From: MAG-120531 sp963934855
GTDB taxonomy: Bacteria > Bacteroidota > Bacteroidia > Flavobacteriales > Flavobacteriaceae
Assembly: GCA_963934855.1 (NCBI GenBank)
Contig: CAWWAC010000005.1
Location: forward strand, 16,801 to 80,800
Direction of reading: 5' to 3'
Length of the DNA: 64,000 nucleotides
Each line of letters begins with the position of its first letter. Within the stretch, counting starts at the first letter, position 1. Below are positions 9,623 through 17,949 of the stretch, in pieces. The position numbers and the translations under genes are program-made. The notes under the pieces are model-generated. The model did no database searches. It was not told the DNA's origin and saw only the letters and a list, made by a program, of their open reading frames with translations.

Positions 9623-11659
9623 ATGTTCACAAAACACAGCCTCCATCTAGCGGTCATTGCTCTTGGTTATGCTTTTGGAATTATGATTGTATTTTATACA
9701 TCTAATTCTTTTATACTAGCAAGCATTCCAGTAGCTATCCTCCTAATCCTATTAATTTATTATACCCGTAAAGAGCGCAATGTCTTTTGGGTGTTTTGCT
9801 TATTATTGTCATTGGTTCTTGGAGGCTTGAGAGGAGCCATGCTCCCTTCTATGCAGGCCAGATATTTAAAAGAAAGTTCCGAGAAACAACTATTCCAACT
9901 AAGCATTACTAAAAAACTAAAAAATAGTTTAAAACAAGAGCGCTATGAGGGCATGGCTAAAAAGGTAAGTCCCTCAGAACCAAAAGGAACTCTTTGGATG
10001 GCTAGGCAGACTGCAGAAAAAATACTGCTGGTCAGACCCAAAGACAGCGGGGCGATAGCATGGGCCCTAGGAGATAAAATTTGGGCTCAAGGGTATTTAA
10101 GTGGCCCAGGAGCTCCAAAAGTTCCTGGGCAGTTTAATTATGCGGCATATTTAAGATCACAGGGTATTTACTGCCAATTGTACATCACTCAAAGCAGCCC
10201 TGCCAATAGGCTAGCTCCTTTTCATTCTAGTTGGAAACAAGGCTTGTACTCTATACAATATTTTAAAGAAACCCTACTCTCTAAAATAGCGGCAAGTGGT
10301 CTTTCTGAAAATTCTTTTCAGGTATACAGTGCCTTGATTTTTGGTGACAAAAGCAGTTTTAACTCAGAATTGATGTCAGATTATCAAAACGCAGGAGCTG
10401 TGCACATTCTAGCTATATCTGGCCTACACATTGGCATTCTAATAGCCCTACTATATTGGATGCTTTTACCGCTGCACCGTCTAAAAAAAGGGAGGCAGCT
10501 CAGTGGCGTGCTCATTCTTATTTGTTTGTGGAGCTATGCTGCTTTTACTGGATTTTCTCATTCAGTAGTACGCTCTATGAGTATGTATAGCTTTTTATCT
10601 TTGTCTCTATTATTAAAAAGACCCCAATATAGCCTACACCTTTTAGTGGTAGCTTTCTTTACCAATCTCATTTGGGACCCATTAGCTATTTTCTCCTTGG
10701 GCTTTGCTATGAGTTATGCCGCAGTGGCAACTATTCTTCTAGGTATGCCTATTTTAAATAAGCTCTGGTCACCTAAAAATAAAATATTAAAAAGTTTTTG
10801 GCAGCTTATAGGGGTAAGCCTCTGTGCGCAAATTGGCGTAATAGGATTAAGCCTGTTTTCGTTTCACCAATTTCCCTTCTTATTTTTACTGACCAATCTA
10901 ATGGTCATTCCTTTTTTAGGTCTCATTTTAGCCGCTGGTATTTTCTTGGCACTTTGGTTTGTATTGGGAACACCACCTCTTATGGCAGTGACTATTTTTG
11001 ACCTCTTACTCTATCAATTAAATGAAGTGGTGGGTTGGTTGGGTGGGCAAGACGCTTGGGTACTTAAACACATCTATTTTCCACGCAGCTACCTATGGGG
11101 AACTACGGCCTTAACAATGGGTTTTCTGGCTTGGAAATACCCTTATTACAAAAAGCCCAACCCATGGAAATACTTCTTATTTGGTCTCGCTATATTTCAG
11201 TGCTGTATGCTATTTCAAGCCTTTTATGATAGCCAAAAAAGAGGTCACTACCTCATTAAAAATAGGGAGCAAACCGCTTTAATAGCCATAAATTCAGACA
11301 CTCTTTACTATTGGAGCTCAAAAACCTTAGACCCAAAAACAGTAGAAACATTAAGAAGCCAATACCCCTTTGAAACCTTATATAAAAAAGCGGCCCAAAC
11401 AGCCTATACTTTTAAAGGAGAAAGCATTGTGACATCGCCCAAGGGGCCAAGAAAGATAAAGCAGATAAATTACTTAGTGATTGATGAAAAAACCACAGCC
11501 TATCCCCAGGCCTTTACTGAGCATCAGCTCCATACTACAAAGCTTATTTTTAGTAGCTATTCCCAGACTAAGCAAATGTATGTTTGGGAAAATTGGGCTA
11601 AAAAAAATGAGCGTCCCATATGGAAATTGGACGCTCAAGGTTTTTATACTTTTAAATAA
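9623..11659 (+). CDS. comEC: ComEC/Rec2-family DNA uptake channel protein
   Basis: Inner-membrane channel thought to carry single-stranded DNA into the cytosol during natural transformation. The 678-aa protein has N-terminal helices, a DUF4131-like soluble region (about 60-200), and the Competence domain with the hallmark HILAISGLHIGIL (about 255-270) and many helices to about residue 510. The last 150 residues are soluble but lack the HxHxDH metallo-beta-lactamase motif found in longer ComEC proteins, so this is the shorter form common in Bacteroidota. It ends 1 base from the convergent peptide transporter and has a hairpin inside its 3' end. Confidence 0.88.
   Translation: MFTKHSLHLAVIALGYAFGIMIVFYTSNSFILASIPVAILLILLIYYTRKERNVFWVFCLLLSLVLGGLRGAMLPSMQARYLKESSEKQLFQLSITKKLKNSLKQERYEGMAKKVSPSEPKGTLWMARQTAEKILLVRPKDSGAIAWALGDKIWAQGYLSGPGAPKVPGQFNYAAYLRSQGIYCQLYITQSSPANRLAPFHSSWKQGLYSIQYFKETLLSKIAASGLSENSFQVYSALIFGDKSSFNSELMSDYQNAGAVHILAISGLHIGILIALLYWMLLPLHRLKKGRQLSGVLILICLWSYAAFTGFSHSVVRSMSMYSFLSLSLLLKRPQYSLHLLVVAFFTNLIWDPLAIFSLGFAMSYAAVATILLGMPILNKLWSPKNKILKSFWQLIGVSLCAQIGVIGLSLFSFHQFPFLFLLTNLMVIPFLGLILAAGIFLALWFVLGTPPLMAVTIFDLLLYQLNEVVGWLGGQDAWVLKHIYFPRSYLWGTTALTMGFLAWKYPYYKKPNPWKYFLFGLAIFQCCMLFQAFYDSQKRGHYLIKNREQTALIAINSDTLYYWSSKTLDPKTVETLRSQYPFETLYKKAAQTAYTFKGESIVTSPKGPRKIKQINYLVIDEKTTAYPQAFTEHQLHTTKLIFSSYSQTKQMYVWENWAKKNERPIWKLDAQGFYTFK
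11601..11646. terminator. Inverted repeat inside the comEC 3' end, candidate bidirectional terminator
   Basis: GAGCGTCC (11609-11616) and GGACGCTC (11629-11636) form a perfect 8-bp stem with a 12-base loop. A run of seven A (11601-11607) precedes it and a short T-run (11641-11645) follows it. It lies about 15 codons before the comEC stop, at the junction with a convergent gene that leaves no intergenic space. It may end transcription in both directions, though the T-runs are not directly adjacent to the stem. Confidence 0.5.
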
Positions 11660-11660
11660 T

Positions 11661-13184
11661 TTAATGCACACTGCCCATCAATTTTTTAATAAATGGAGAG
11701 GCTATTAAAACCAATACTCCCGCTCCCAAAGAGTACATGGCAATGAGTTCAAAACCTTCCGTATAAACGCTCAGGGTTTCAAAGCCCCCCACATTAGCAT
11801 TATCACTTTCTATGGCCAACTCTTTACTAATAAACCCTACCACTTGGAAAGCATAAGCAGAAGACAAGAACCAAATACCCATCATAAAGGCAACAATTCT
11901 TTTTGGAGACAGGTCAGTGATTTTAGAGAGTCCTACAGGAGACATAAAAAGTTCTCCAATAGAAAGCATAAAGTACATCACTAACAAATAACTAAAAGGA
12001 ACCATACCAGCTTCATTAGCTTGTAAACCACTCAGAGATAAAATGTAAAAACTAAGTCCGGCAAACAACAATCCTAAGCCAAATTTATACGGAGTCCTTG
12101 GGTTCATTTTTTTCTTGGCCAAATAAGCCCACATCAGTGAAATTGGTATGGCTAGAATAATAATAAACATGGAGTTTAAAGAATTGGTTTGAGCCGCATC
12201 CATAATACTAAGGTTTACGTTTCTGGCTGCAAATAACGTTATTACAGATCCTGAGAGTTCGTGAAAACCCCAAAAAATAGTCATAAAGAAAGTGATGAGG
12301 ATGGCTACAAAAAGCTTTTTTCGCTCTTCTAAATTAGCGTCATATAAAACCTTTCCCAAGTAAATAAGAATAACAACTCCTATGGCCTTAAAAATTACAT
12401 TGACTATATTTTGATCTCCCAGAAAGCTTTCTCCTCCAGCAATTGGCTTATAAGAGGAAAGCATGAGCGCTATGAGAGGTGCTGCTAATACGGCCATTAC
12501 AGGAATCATAGTGCCCTGTGGCACCCCTAAAATTTTCTTATCAATCACTGCCTGTGAGGGTGGCAATCCTTCAGATCCAAACACTTGTCTTTTAATTCCA
12601 TTCCAAAAGAAGGCCAATCCCAATAACATTCCAAAACCGGCCAAAGCAAATCCGTAGTGCCAACCATAGGTGGCAGCCAACCAGCCACACAATAATGGGG
12701 CTATCCAACCTCCAATATTAATCCCCATATAAAAAATGGTAAAGCCAGAATCTTTTCTCACATCACCATCCTTGTATAAGGAGCCTACAAAAGTGGAGAT
12801 ATTGGGTTTAAAAAAACCATTTCCAACTACTATGAGGCCTAGGGCTAAAAAGAAAGCAATAGAAGAGTCAATAGCCAGCACAAAGTGACCAAGAGACATT
12901 AGAATTCCCCCAAGAAAAATGGAGCGTCTAAGCCCAAGAATAGTATCTGAAATTTTACCGCCAATCACGGTAGAGGCATACACCAAGGAGCCATAAGATG
13001 CATAGACCGCTGCTGCTGCAATATCTCTAGTGCTTAGAGCTTCAAATATTTTATTCACCATGTACAAGGTTAATAAAGCGCGCATGCCATAGAAACTAAA
13101 GCGTTCCCACATCTCTGCAAAAAATAAATAAAATAAGCCTTGTGGATGCCCTAAAAAGTCTTTAGGAGTTTCTTGTTTGGTCAT
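11661..13184 (-). CDS. POT-family proton-coupled peptide transporter
   Basis: Major-facilitator-superfamily importer of di- and tripeptides, inner membrane, 507 aa with about 12-14 helices. The POT signatures are visible: EMWERFSFYGMRALL near residue 25 (the ExxER proton-coupling motif) and GNGFFKPNISTFVG near 120 (PTR2 signature). It lies just downstream of a dipeptidyl peptidase gene on the same strand, which suggests that peptides cut in the periplasm are taken up here. Close to the DtpT/YjdL type; the exact substrate range cannot be read from sequence. Confidence 0.92.
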   Translation of the reverse strand: MTKQETPKDFLGHPQGLFYLFFAEMWERFSFYGMRALLTLYMVNKIFEALSTRDIAAAAVYASYGSLVYASTVIGGKISDTILGLRRSIFLGGILMSLGHFVLAIDSSIAFFLALGLIVVGNGFFKPNISTFVGSLYKDGDVRKDSGFTIFYMGINIGGWIAPLLCGWLAATYGWHYGFALAGFGMLLGLAFFWNGIKRQVFGSEGLPPSQAVIDKKILGVPQGTMIPVMAVLAAPLIALMLSSYKPIAGGESFLGDQNIVNVIFKAIGVVILIYLGKVLYDANLEERKKLFVAILITFFMTIFWGFHELSGSVITLFAARNVNLSIMDAAQTNSLNSMFIIILAIPISLMWAYLAKKKMNPRTPYKFGLGLLFAGLSFYILSLSGLQANEAGMVPFSYLLVMYFMLSIGELFMSPVGLSKITDLSPKRIVAFMMGIWFLSSAYAFQVVGFISKELAIESDNANVGGFETLSVYTEGFELIAMYSLGAGVLVLIASPFIKKLMGSVH

Positions 13185-13276
13185 GTAGTAGTTTTTCAGG
13201 GGCCTTATTATAACCCTTTTTGATTAATGAATACTTTTGCCCAATATTGATTGGCGGAAACTGTTCATAGAAAGCA

Positions 13277-15442
13277 CTATAGATTCTCTAGCACAAACTT
13301 GGTCATTTTATTGTAAAGGTGCACCCTAGTATTCCCTCCAGAAATGCCATGGTTTTTATCTGGGTAAATAGCCCATTCAAAATCTTTATTGGCCTGTATG
13401 AGAGACTCTGCAAAACGCATGCTATTTTGCAAATGCACATTGTCATCTCCTGAACCGTGTACTAACAAAAACTTTCCTTTTAATAATTCTGGATAGTTAA
13501 AAGGGGAATTTTCATCATAGCCCGCAGGGTTTTCTAGAGGCGTTCTTAAAAAACGCTCTGTATATATTGTGTCATAGAAACGCCAGCTAGTGACAGGTGC
13601 CACTGCAATAGCCATTTCAAATACTTGATTTCCTTTTAAAATTGCATTAGAAGCCATATGACCTCCAAAACTCCAACCCCAAATTCCAGTTCTCTCTGCC
13701 TCTATATAGTCTCTTTCTGATAAAATTCTAGCAGCCTCTATTTGGTCTTCTGTCTCATGTTTTATGAGGTTTAAATAAGTAGATTTTTTAAAATCTCTCC
13801 CTTTAAACCCAGTTCCTCTTCCGTCTACACAGGCTACTATATAACCTTTAGAGGCCAACATCATATGCCAATAGTCTTTGTCGCCTAACCAGCTGTTAGA
13901 GACAGACTGAGAGCCTGGTCCTGAATACTGGAACATAAATAAGGGATATTTTTTAGAAGGGTCAAAATCTATAGGTTTAATTAGATACATATTTAGCTCA
14001 TTTCCATTCACATTAATAGTGCTGAACTCTTTTTTAGAAATTGCATAGCCCTCCAGTTTTTTTAAGAGTGCGTTATTACTTACAATTTCCTTAATAGCTA
14101 GGCCGCTATACGCTTTGTTTAAGGTGTATAGGGGAGGTGTTGTGGTATTAGAAAACTGATTGATATAGTAGCTAAAATCACTGCTAAATGAAGCAGAATG
14201 GGTGCCTGTCCCCTGACTCAGTCTAGCAAAGCCTTTCCCATTAACGCCTACTTTATATATATCTCTGTGAATACTTCCGTGGGCGGTAGCTTGAAAATAA
14301 AGCGTTTTTCTGATTTTATCTAAGCCATAAAAAGAAGTCACTTCCCAATTTCCCTGGGTAAGCTGTCTAATTAGTTTTCCGTTTTTGTTATAAGAATAAA
14401 GGTGGTTGTAGCCGTCTTTCTCACTGGTCCAAACAAAACTGTCATCGTCAAAAAAAGTAAGGTCATTGGTCACGTCTACATAAGCAGTATCTTTTTCCTC
14501 TAAAAGTACTGACAAGCTTTCAGAAGCTGCATTGTAATTGTACAAGGTCAGTTTGTTTTGCCTCCTATTTAGCTCTTGAAAACTGAGCATATCTGGATGG
14601 TTTTTCCATTGTAACCTAGGAATGTAATAAGCATTTGGAATGCTCACCTCTACTGTAGATTTAGTATTTAAATGGTACACATGCAAGCTCACCTCAGCAT
14701 TATTCTCTCCCGCTTTAGGGTATTTAAATACTAGCTGGCTAGGGTATAGGCTTTCACCAATAACATCCATAGAATAAGTAGGCACTTCCTCTTCGTTAAA
14801 GCGCAGAAAAGCTATTTTGGTGCCATCAGAATTCCAATCAAAGGCCCTTACAAAGGCAAATTCCTCTTCGTATACCCAGTCTGTGAGCCCATTAATTACA
14901 GAGTTTTTCTTACCGTCAAAGGTAATTTGTAGGGTCTGCTGGGAGACCAAATCATAAACAAATAAATTATTGTCTTTAACATAGGCTACTTGAGTGCCAT
15001 CTGGTGAAAAATAAGGTTCCTGAACAGGGGCTAGACTTAGCGGTGTAGTCTCTCCTGTATTAAAATCATATATAAAATAAACACCTAGTTTGGAACGCCT
15101 GTAAATAGGGGTCACTGCGGTAGCAAGAAGCACCTTTTTTTCATCTCTGCTAAAGGTATAAGCAGAAAAATTATCTAAAGCTGCTATATTTATAGAAGAT
15201 AATAAAACCCCAGCTTTTTTTGAAGTTTGATAGTCATACAAACCAATTTCTGCAGAACCATTTTCTAAGTTTTTCTCTAATACAGTATATTGACTGCCAT
15301 TGTTTCTGGAACTTAGAGACAACATTGATTGTGTCTTAAAAGTGTTATTATAAATATCTGAAACAGAAATTTCTTTTTGTTGGCCCCTGGCCAATGTGAG
15401 CGAAAGAAATAGTATAAATAATAAAAATGCAGCTTTTTTCAT
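13277..15442 (-). CDS. Dipeptidyl peptidase IV (S9B prolyl oligopeptidase family)
   Basis: Secreted serine peptidase that removes N-terminal dipeptides, usually with Pro or Ala in second place. The 721-aa protein starts with a signal peptide (about 1-20), followed by an eight-bladed beta-propeller and a C-terminal alpha/beta hydrolase. The propeller has the YEEEF double-Glu motif that binds the peptide amino terminus. The nucleophile is in GWSFGG (about S590), the Asp in GSGDDNVHLQ and the His in DKNHGISG, so the triad is complete. It likely forms a peptide-use unit with the POT transporter 92 bases downstream. Confidence 0.94.
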   Translation of the reverse strand: MKKAAFLLFILFLSLTLARGQQKEISVSDIYNNTFKTQSMLSLSSRNNGSQYTVLEKNLENGSAEIGLYDYQTSKKAGVLLSSINIAALDNFSAYTFSRDEKKVLLATAVTPIYRRSKLGVYFIYDFNTGETTPLSLAPVQEPYFSPDGTQVAYVKDNNLFVYDLVSQQTLQITFDGKKNSVINGLTDWVYEEEFAFVRAFDWNSDGTKIAFLRFNEEEVPTYSMDVIGESLYPSQLVFKYPKAGENNAEVSLHVYHLNTKSTVEVSIPNAYYIPRLQWKNHPDMLSFQELNRRQNKLTLYNYNAASESLSVLLEEKDTAYVDVTNDLTFFDDDSFVWTSEKDGYNHLYSYNKNGKLIRQLTQGNWEVTSFYGLDKIRKTLYFQATAHGSIHRDIYKVGVNGKGFARLSQGTGTHSASFSSDFSYYINQFSNTTTPPLYTLNKAYSGLAIKEIVSNNALLKKLEGYAISKKEFSTINVNGNELNMYLIKPIDFDPSKKYPLFMFQYSGPGSQSVSNSWLGDKDYWHMMLASKGYIVACVDGRGTGFKGRDFKKSTYLNLIKHETEDQIEAARILSERDYIEAERTGIWGWSFGGHMASNAILKGNQVFEMAIAVAPVTSWRFYDTIYTERFLRTPLENPAGYDENSPFNYPELLKGKFLLVHGSGDDNVHLQNSMRFAESLIQANKDFEWAIYPDKNHGISGGNTRVHLYNKMTKFVLENL

Positions 15443-15583
15443 AGGTAAGATTTGTATTATAAAATGTGTATTTATCTTATAAAAGCATCTAAAAATAACA
15501 TTTTAATATGAGATTTTAGGGAAGGAAGTTCAAATAGGCTATAATTATGCATTTATGTATCTTAGCAGGGCTAAAAAAAGAAT

Positions 15584-16906
15584 ATGTCCAAACCTATTAC
15601 AGGATTTTCAAAACTTTCAAAAGAAGCCAAAATTAATTGGATTTCAGAGCATTTCACTCATAATGACCCTCAGACAAAAGCACTGCTAAGCCAGTATTGG
15701 AACCAAGACAGCGCCCTTCAAAAACTACACGACGAGTTTATAGAAAACACCCTTAGTAATTTTTACTTGCCATTGGGTGTAGCTCCCAATTTCTTAATAA
15801 ATAAACAACTCTATGTCATTCCCATGGTCATAGAGGAGAGCTCTGTAATTGCTGCTGCAAGTAAGGCCGCTAAGTTTTGGTTAGATAGAGGTGGATTTAA
15901 AACTGAGGTACTAGGCACTGAGAAAATTGGTCAGGTACACTTCTTTTTTAAAGGAGATGAAAAAAAGCTATATGCCTTTTTTAATGAGATCCTACCCATA
16001 CTTATAAAAGACTGCAAAGCACTTACCCAAAATATGGAAAAAAGAGGCGGGGGTATAAGCAGTATTATACTCAATAACAAAACTAAGGCCCTAGAAAATT
16101 ACTTTCAAATTCATGCGGTATTCCAAACAGCTGACGCCATGGGCGCCAACTTTATAAACTCTTGTTTGGAGCAATTTGCCATCACTTTAAAAAAAGAAGC
16201 TAAGCTATATCATGCATTTACAGAGGAGGAGAAGGCTATTGATGTTATAATGAGTATTCTGTCTAACTACGTTCCTAATTGTGTGGTAAAGGCCAGTGTG
16301 TCTTGCCCAGTAGGTGCCCTAGAAGGCATTGAAGGCGCCTCTGGCGCTGTTTTTGCAGAAAAGATAGTACAGGCAGTAGCCATTGCTAAAGTAGAGCCGC
16401 ACAGAGCGGTCACTCATAATAAGGGTATTATGAATGGAATAGATGCCGTGGTGATTGCCACTGGCAATGATTTTAGAGCAGTAGAAGCTGGCGTCCATGC
16501 TTATGCTGCAAAAGACGGCCAATACGCAAGCCTCACCCATGCCAGTATTGAAAATGATATTTTTAATTTCTGGATAGAAGTACCCTTGGCCCTTGGTACC
16601 GTAGGGGGGCTCACCAATTTACACCCACTAGTAAAATGGTCCTTAGAAGTACTTCAAAAACCATCTGCCCAGAAACTTATGGAAATAGTAGCTGTAGCAG
16701 GCCTGGCTCAAAATTTTGCAGCCTTGCACTCTCTAGTCACCAGCGGTATTCAAAAAGGACATATGAAAATGCACCTCATGAATATCTTAAACCAACTAGG
16801 GGCTACTGAAAAAGAAAAAGAGACATTAGTAAATGCTTTTAAAACGCAAACTGCCACACACAGCAATGTTGTTTCAGCTTTTCACAAGCTAAGAGCCACA
16901 CGCTAA
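15584..16906 (+). CDS. Hydroxymethylglutaryl-CoA reductase, class II type
   Basis: Interconverts HMG-CoA and mevalonate; here it is expected to work in the biosynthetic direction of the mevalonate route to isoprenoids. The class II (Pseudomonas mevalonii-like) layout is clear: IEESSVIAAAS with the catalytic Glu, HNKGIMNG with the catalytic Lys, TGNDFRAVEAG with the Asp, and GHMKMH near the C-terminus with the His. The length of 440 aa fits. The next gene, 40 bases on, is a GHMP kinase. HMG-CoA synthase is not in the window. Confidence 0.93.
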   Translation: MSKPITGFSKLSKEAKINWISEHFTHNDPQTKALLSQYWNQDSALQKLHDEFIENTLSNFYLPLGVAPNFLINKQLYVIPMVIEESSVIAAASKAAKFWLDRGGFKTEVLGTEKIGQVHFFFKGDEKKLYAFFNEILPILIKDCKALTQNMEKRGGGISSIILNNKTKALENYFQIHAVFQTADAMGANFINSCLEQFAITLKKEAKLYHAFTEEEKAIDVIMSILSNYVPNCVVKASVSCPVGALEGIEGASGAVFAEKIVQAVAIAKVEPHRAVTHNKGIMNGIDAVVIATGNDFRAVEAGVHAYAAKDGQYASLTHASIENDIFNFWIEVPLALGTVGGLTNLHPLVKWSLEVLQKPSAQKLMEIVAVAGLAQNFAALHSLVTSGIQKGHMKMHLMNILNQLGATEKEKETLVNAFKTQTATHSNVVSAFHKLRATR

Positions 16907-16946
16907 CATTCATATGACCTATATTTTATAAACAGTACCCACTTCT

Positions 16947-17888
16947 ATGTCTCAAAGATTTTATAGCCACGGAAAACTACTACTCACTGCTGAGTATGTC
17001 GTGTTAGACGGAGCCACTGCACTAGCTATTCCTTGTAAATTTGGTCAAGACTTAGTGGTCACTCCAACTACCTCTGCTTTTATTAAATGGGAGGCTTATT
17101 CAGAATTAAATAAGTTATGGAGCACGTTTTCATTCCCCTTAAGCGCCTTAAAAGGGCCCTTAATAAAAGGGATTAACAATCCTAAGAACCAGCTACTTCA
17201 GATATTGCAAATAGCAAAATCTCTAAATACTGATTTTTTAAAAGAGAGTACTGGAGAAAGTATAAGCACCCACCTAGAATTCCCTATCGATTGGGGTCTG
17301 GGTAGTTCTTCTTCACTCATTAACAATATTGCACAATGGACAGGGGTAAACCCTTTTGAACTGCTAGAAAAAAGTATGGGTGGTTCTGGATATGATATTG
17401 CCTGTGCAGCAGCTAATAATCCCATTCGTTTTAAAAGAGATTTAAATGGTTTTGAGCCTATTATTACAAAACTGGAATTAGCATCGAGCATTACGGATCA
17501 AATACGCTTTGTTTACTTAAATAAAAAACAAAATAGCAGAGAGGGCATTCAAGCATACAAGAAACAAAAAAATAAAAAACCACTTGCTTGGAGAGAGGCT
17601 TTAGAGGGCTTAGAAAAGCTGAGCAACGCTATGGCTATTTGCAGCAGCATTGACATTTATATAGAGCAGGTTCAACTTCATGAGTCACTTTTGTCTAAAC
17701 TATTGGAAATTACCCCTGCTAAAAATCTTTACTTCTCAGATTTTGAGGGGAGTATTAAAAGTCTAGGAGCCTGGGGGGGTGATTTCATTATGGCTGTCTC
17801 TAAAAATATGAGTCAAGGAGCCATGGAAAAATACTTTATTCAGAAGGGATGTGCTACTTCACTTTCTTACAGCGAAATGATCTTGTGA
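16947..17888 (+). CDS. GYDIA-family GHMP kinase, candidate phosphomevalonate kinase
   Basis: GHMP-superfamily small-molecule kinase of 313 aa. The start SHGKLLLTAEYVVLDG matches the N-terminal substrate-binding strand of mevalonate and phosphomevalonate kinases. The ATP loop is DWGLGSSSSL, and the GGSGYDIACA segment holds the Asp of the active site. I recognise it as the GYDIA group of Bacteroidota. Mevalonate kinase and diphosphomevalonate decarboxylase are both encoded at 55.5-57.6 kb, so the GHMP step still lacking in the window is phosphomevalonate phosphorylation, and position beside HMG-CoA reductase supports that role. This is inference. Confidence 0.8.
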   Translation: MSQRFYSHGKLLLTAEYVVLDGATALAIPCKFGQDLVVTPTTSAFIKWEAYSELNKLWSTFSFPLSALKGPLIKGINNPKNQLLQILQIAKSLNTDFLKESTGESISTHLEFPIDWGLGSSSSLINNIAQWTGVNPFELLEKSMGGSGYDIACAAANNPIRFKRDLNGFEPIITKLELASSITDQIRFVYLNKKQNSREGIQAYKKQKNKKPLAWREALEGLEKLSNAMAICSSIDIYIEQVQLHESLLSKLLEITPAKNLYFSDFEGSIKSLGAWGGDFIMAVSKNMSQGAMEKYFIQKGCATSLSYSEMIL

Positions 17889-17936
17889 AAAAAATAAAAA
17901 AGAAAGGCGGCCTTTAGGCCGCCTTTCTTTTTTATT
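17888..17936. terminator. Strong bidirectional rho-independent terminator
   Basis: A perfect 12-bp stem (17901-17912 with 17917-17928, core GGCGGCC/GGCCGCC) closes a TTTA loop. A-rich sequence precedes it and a T-run follows it, so it can end transcription from both the GHMP kinase and the convergent PpiD-like gene. Confidence 0.93.
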
Positions 17937-17949
17937 TTAGAATACCATT

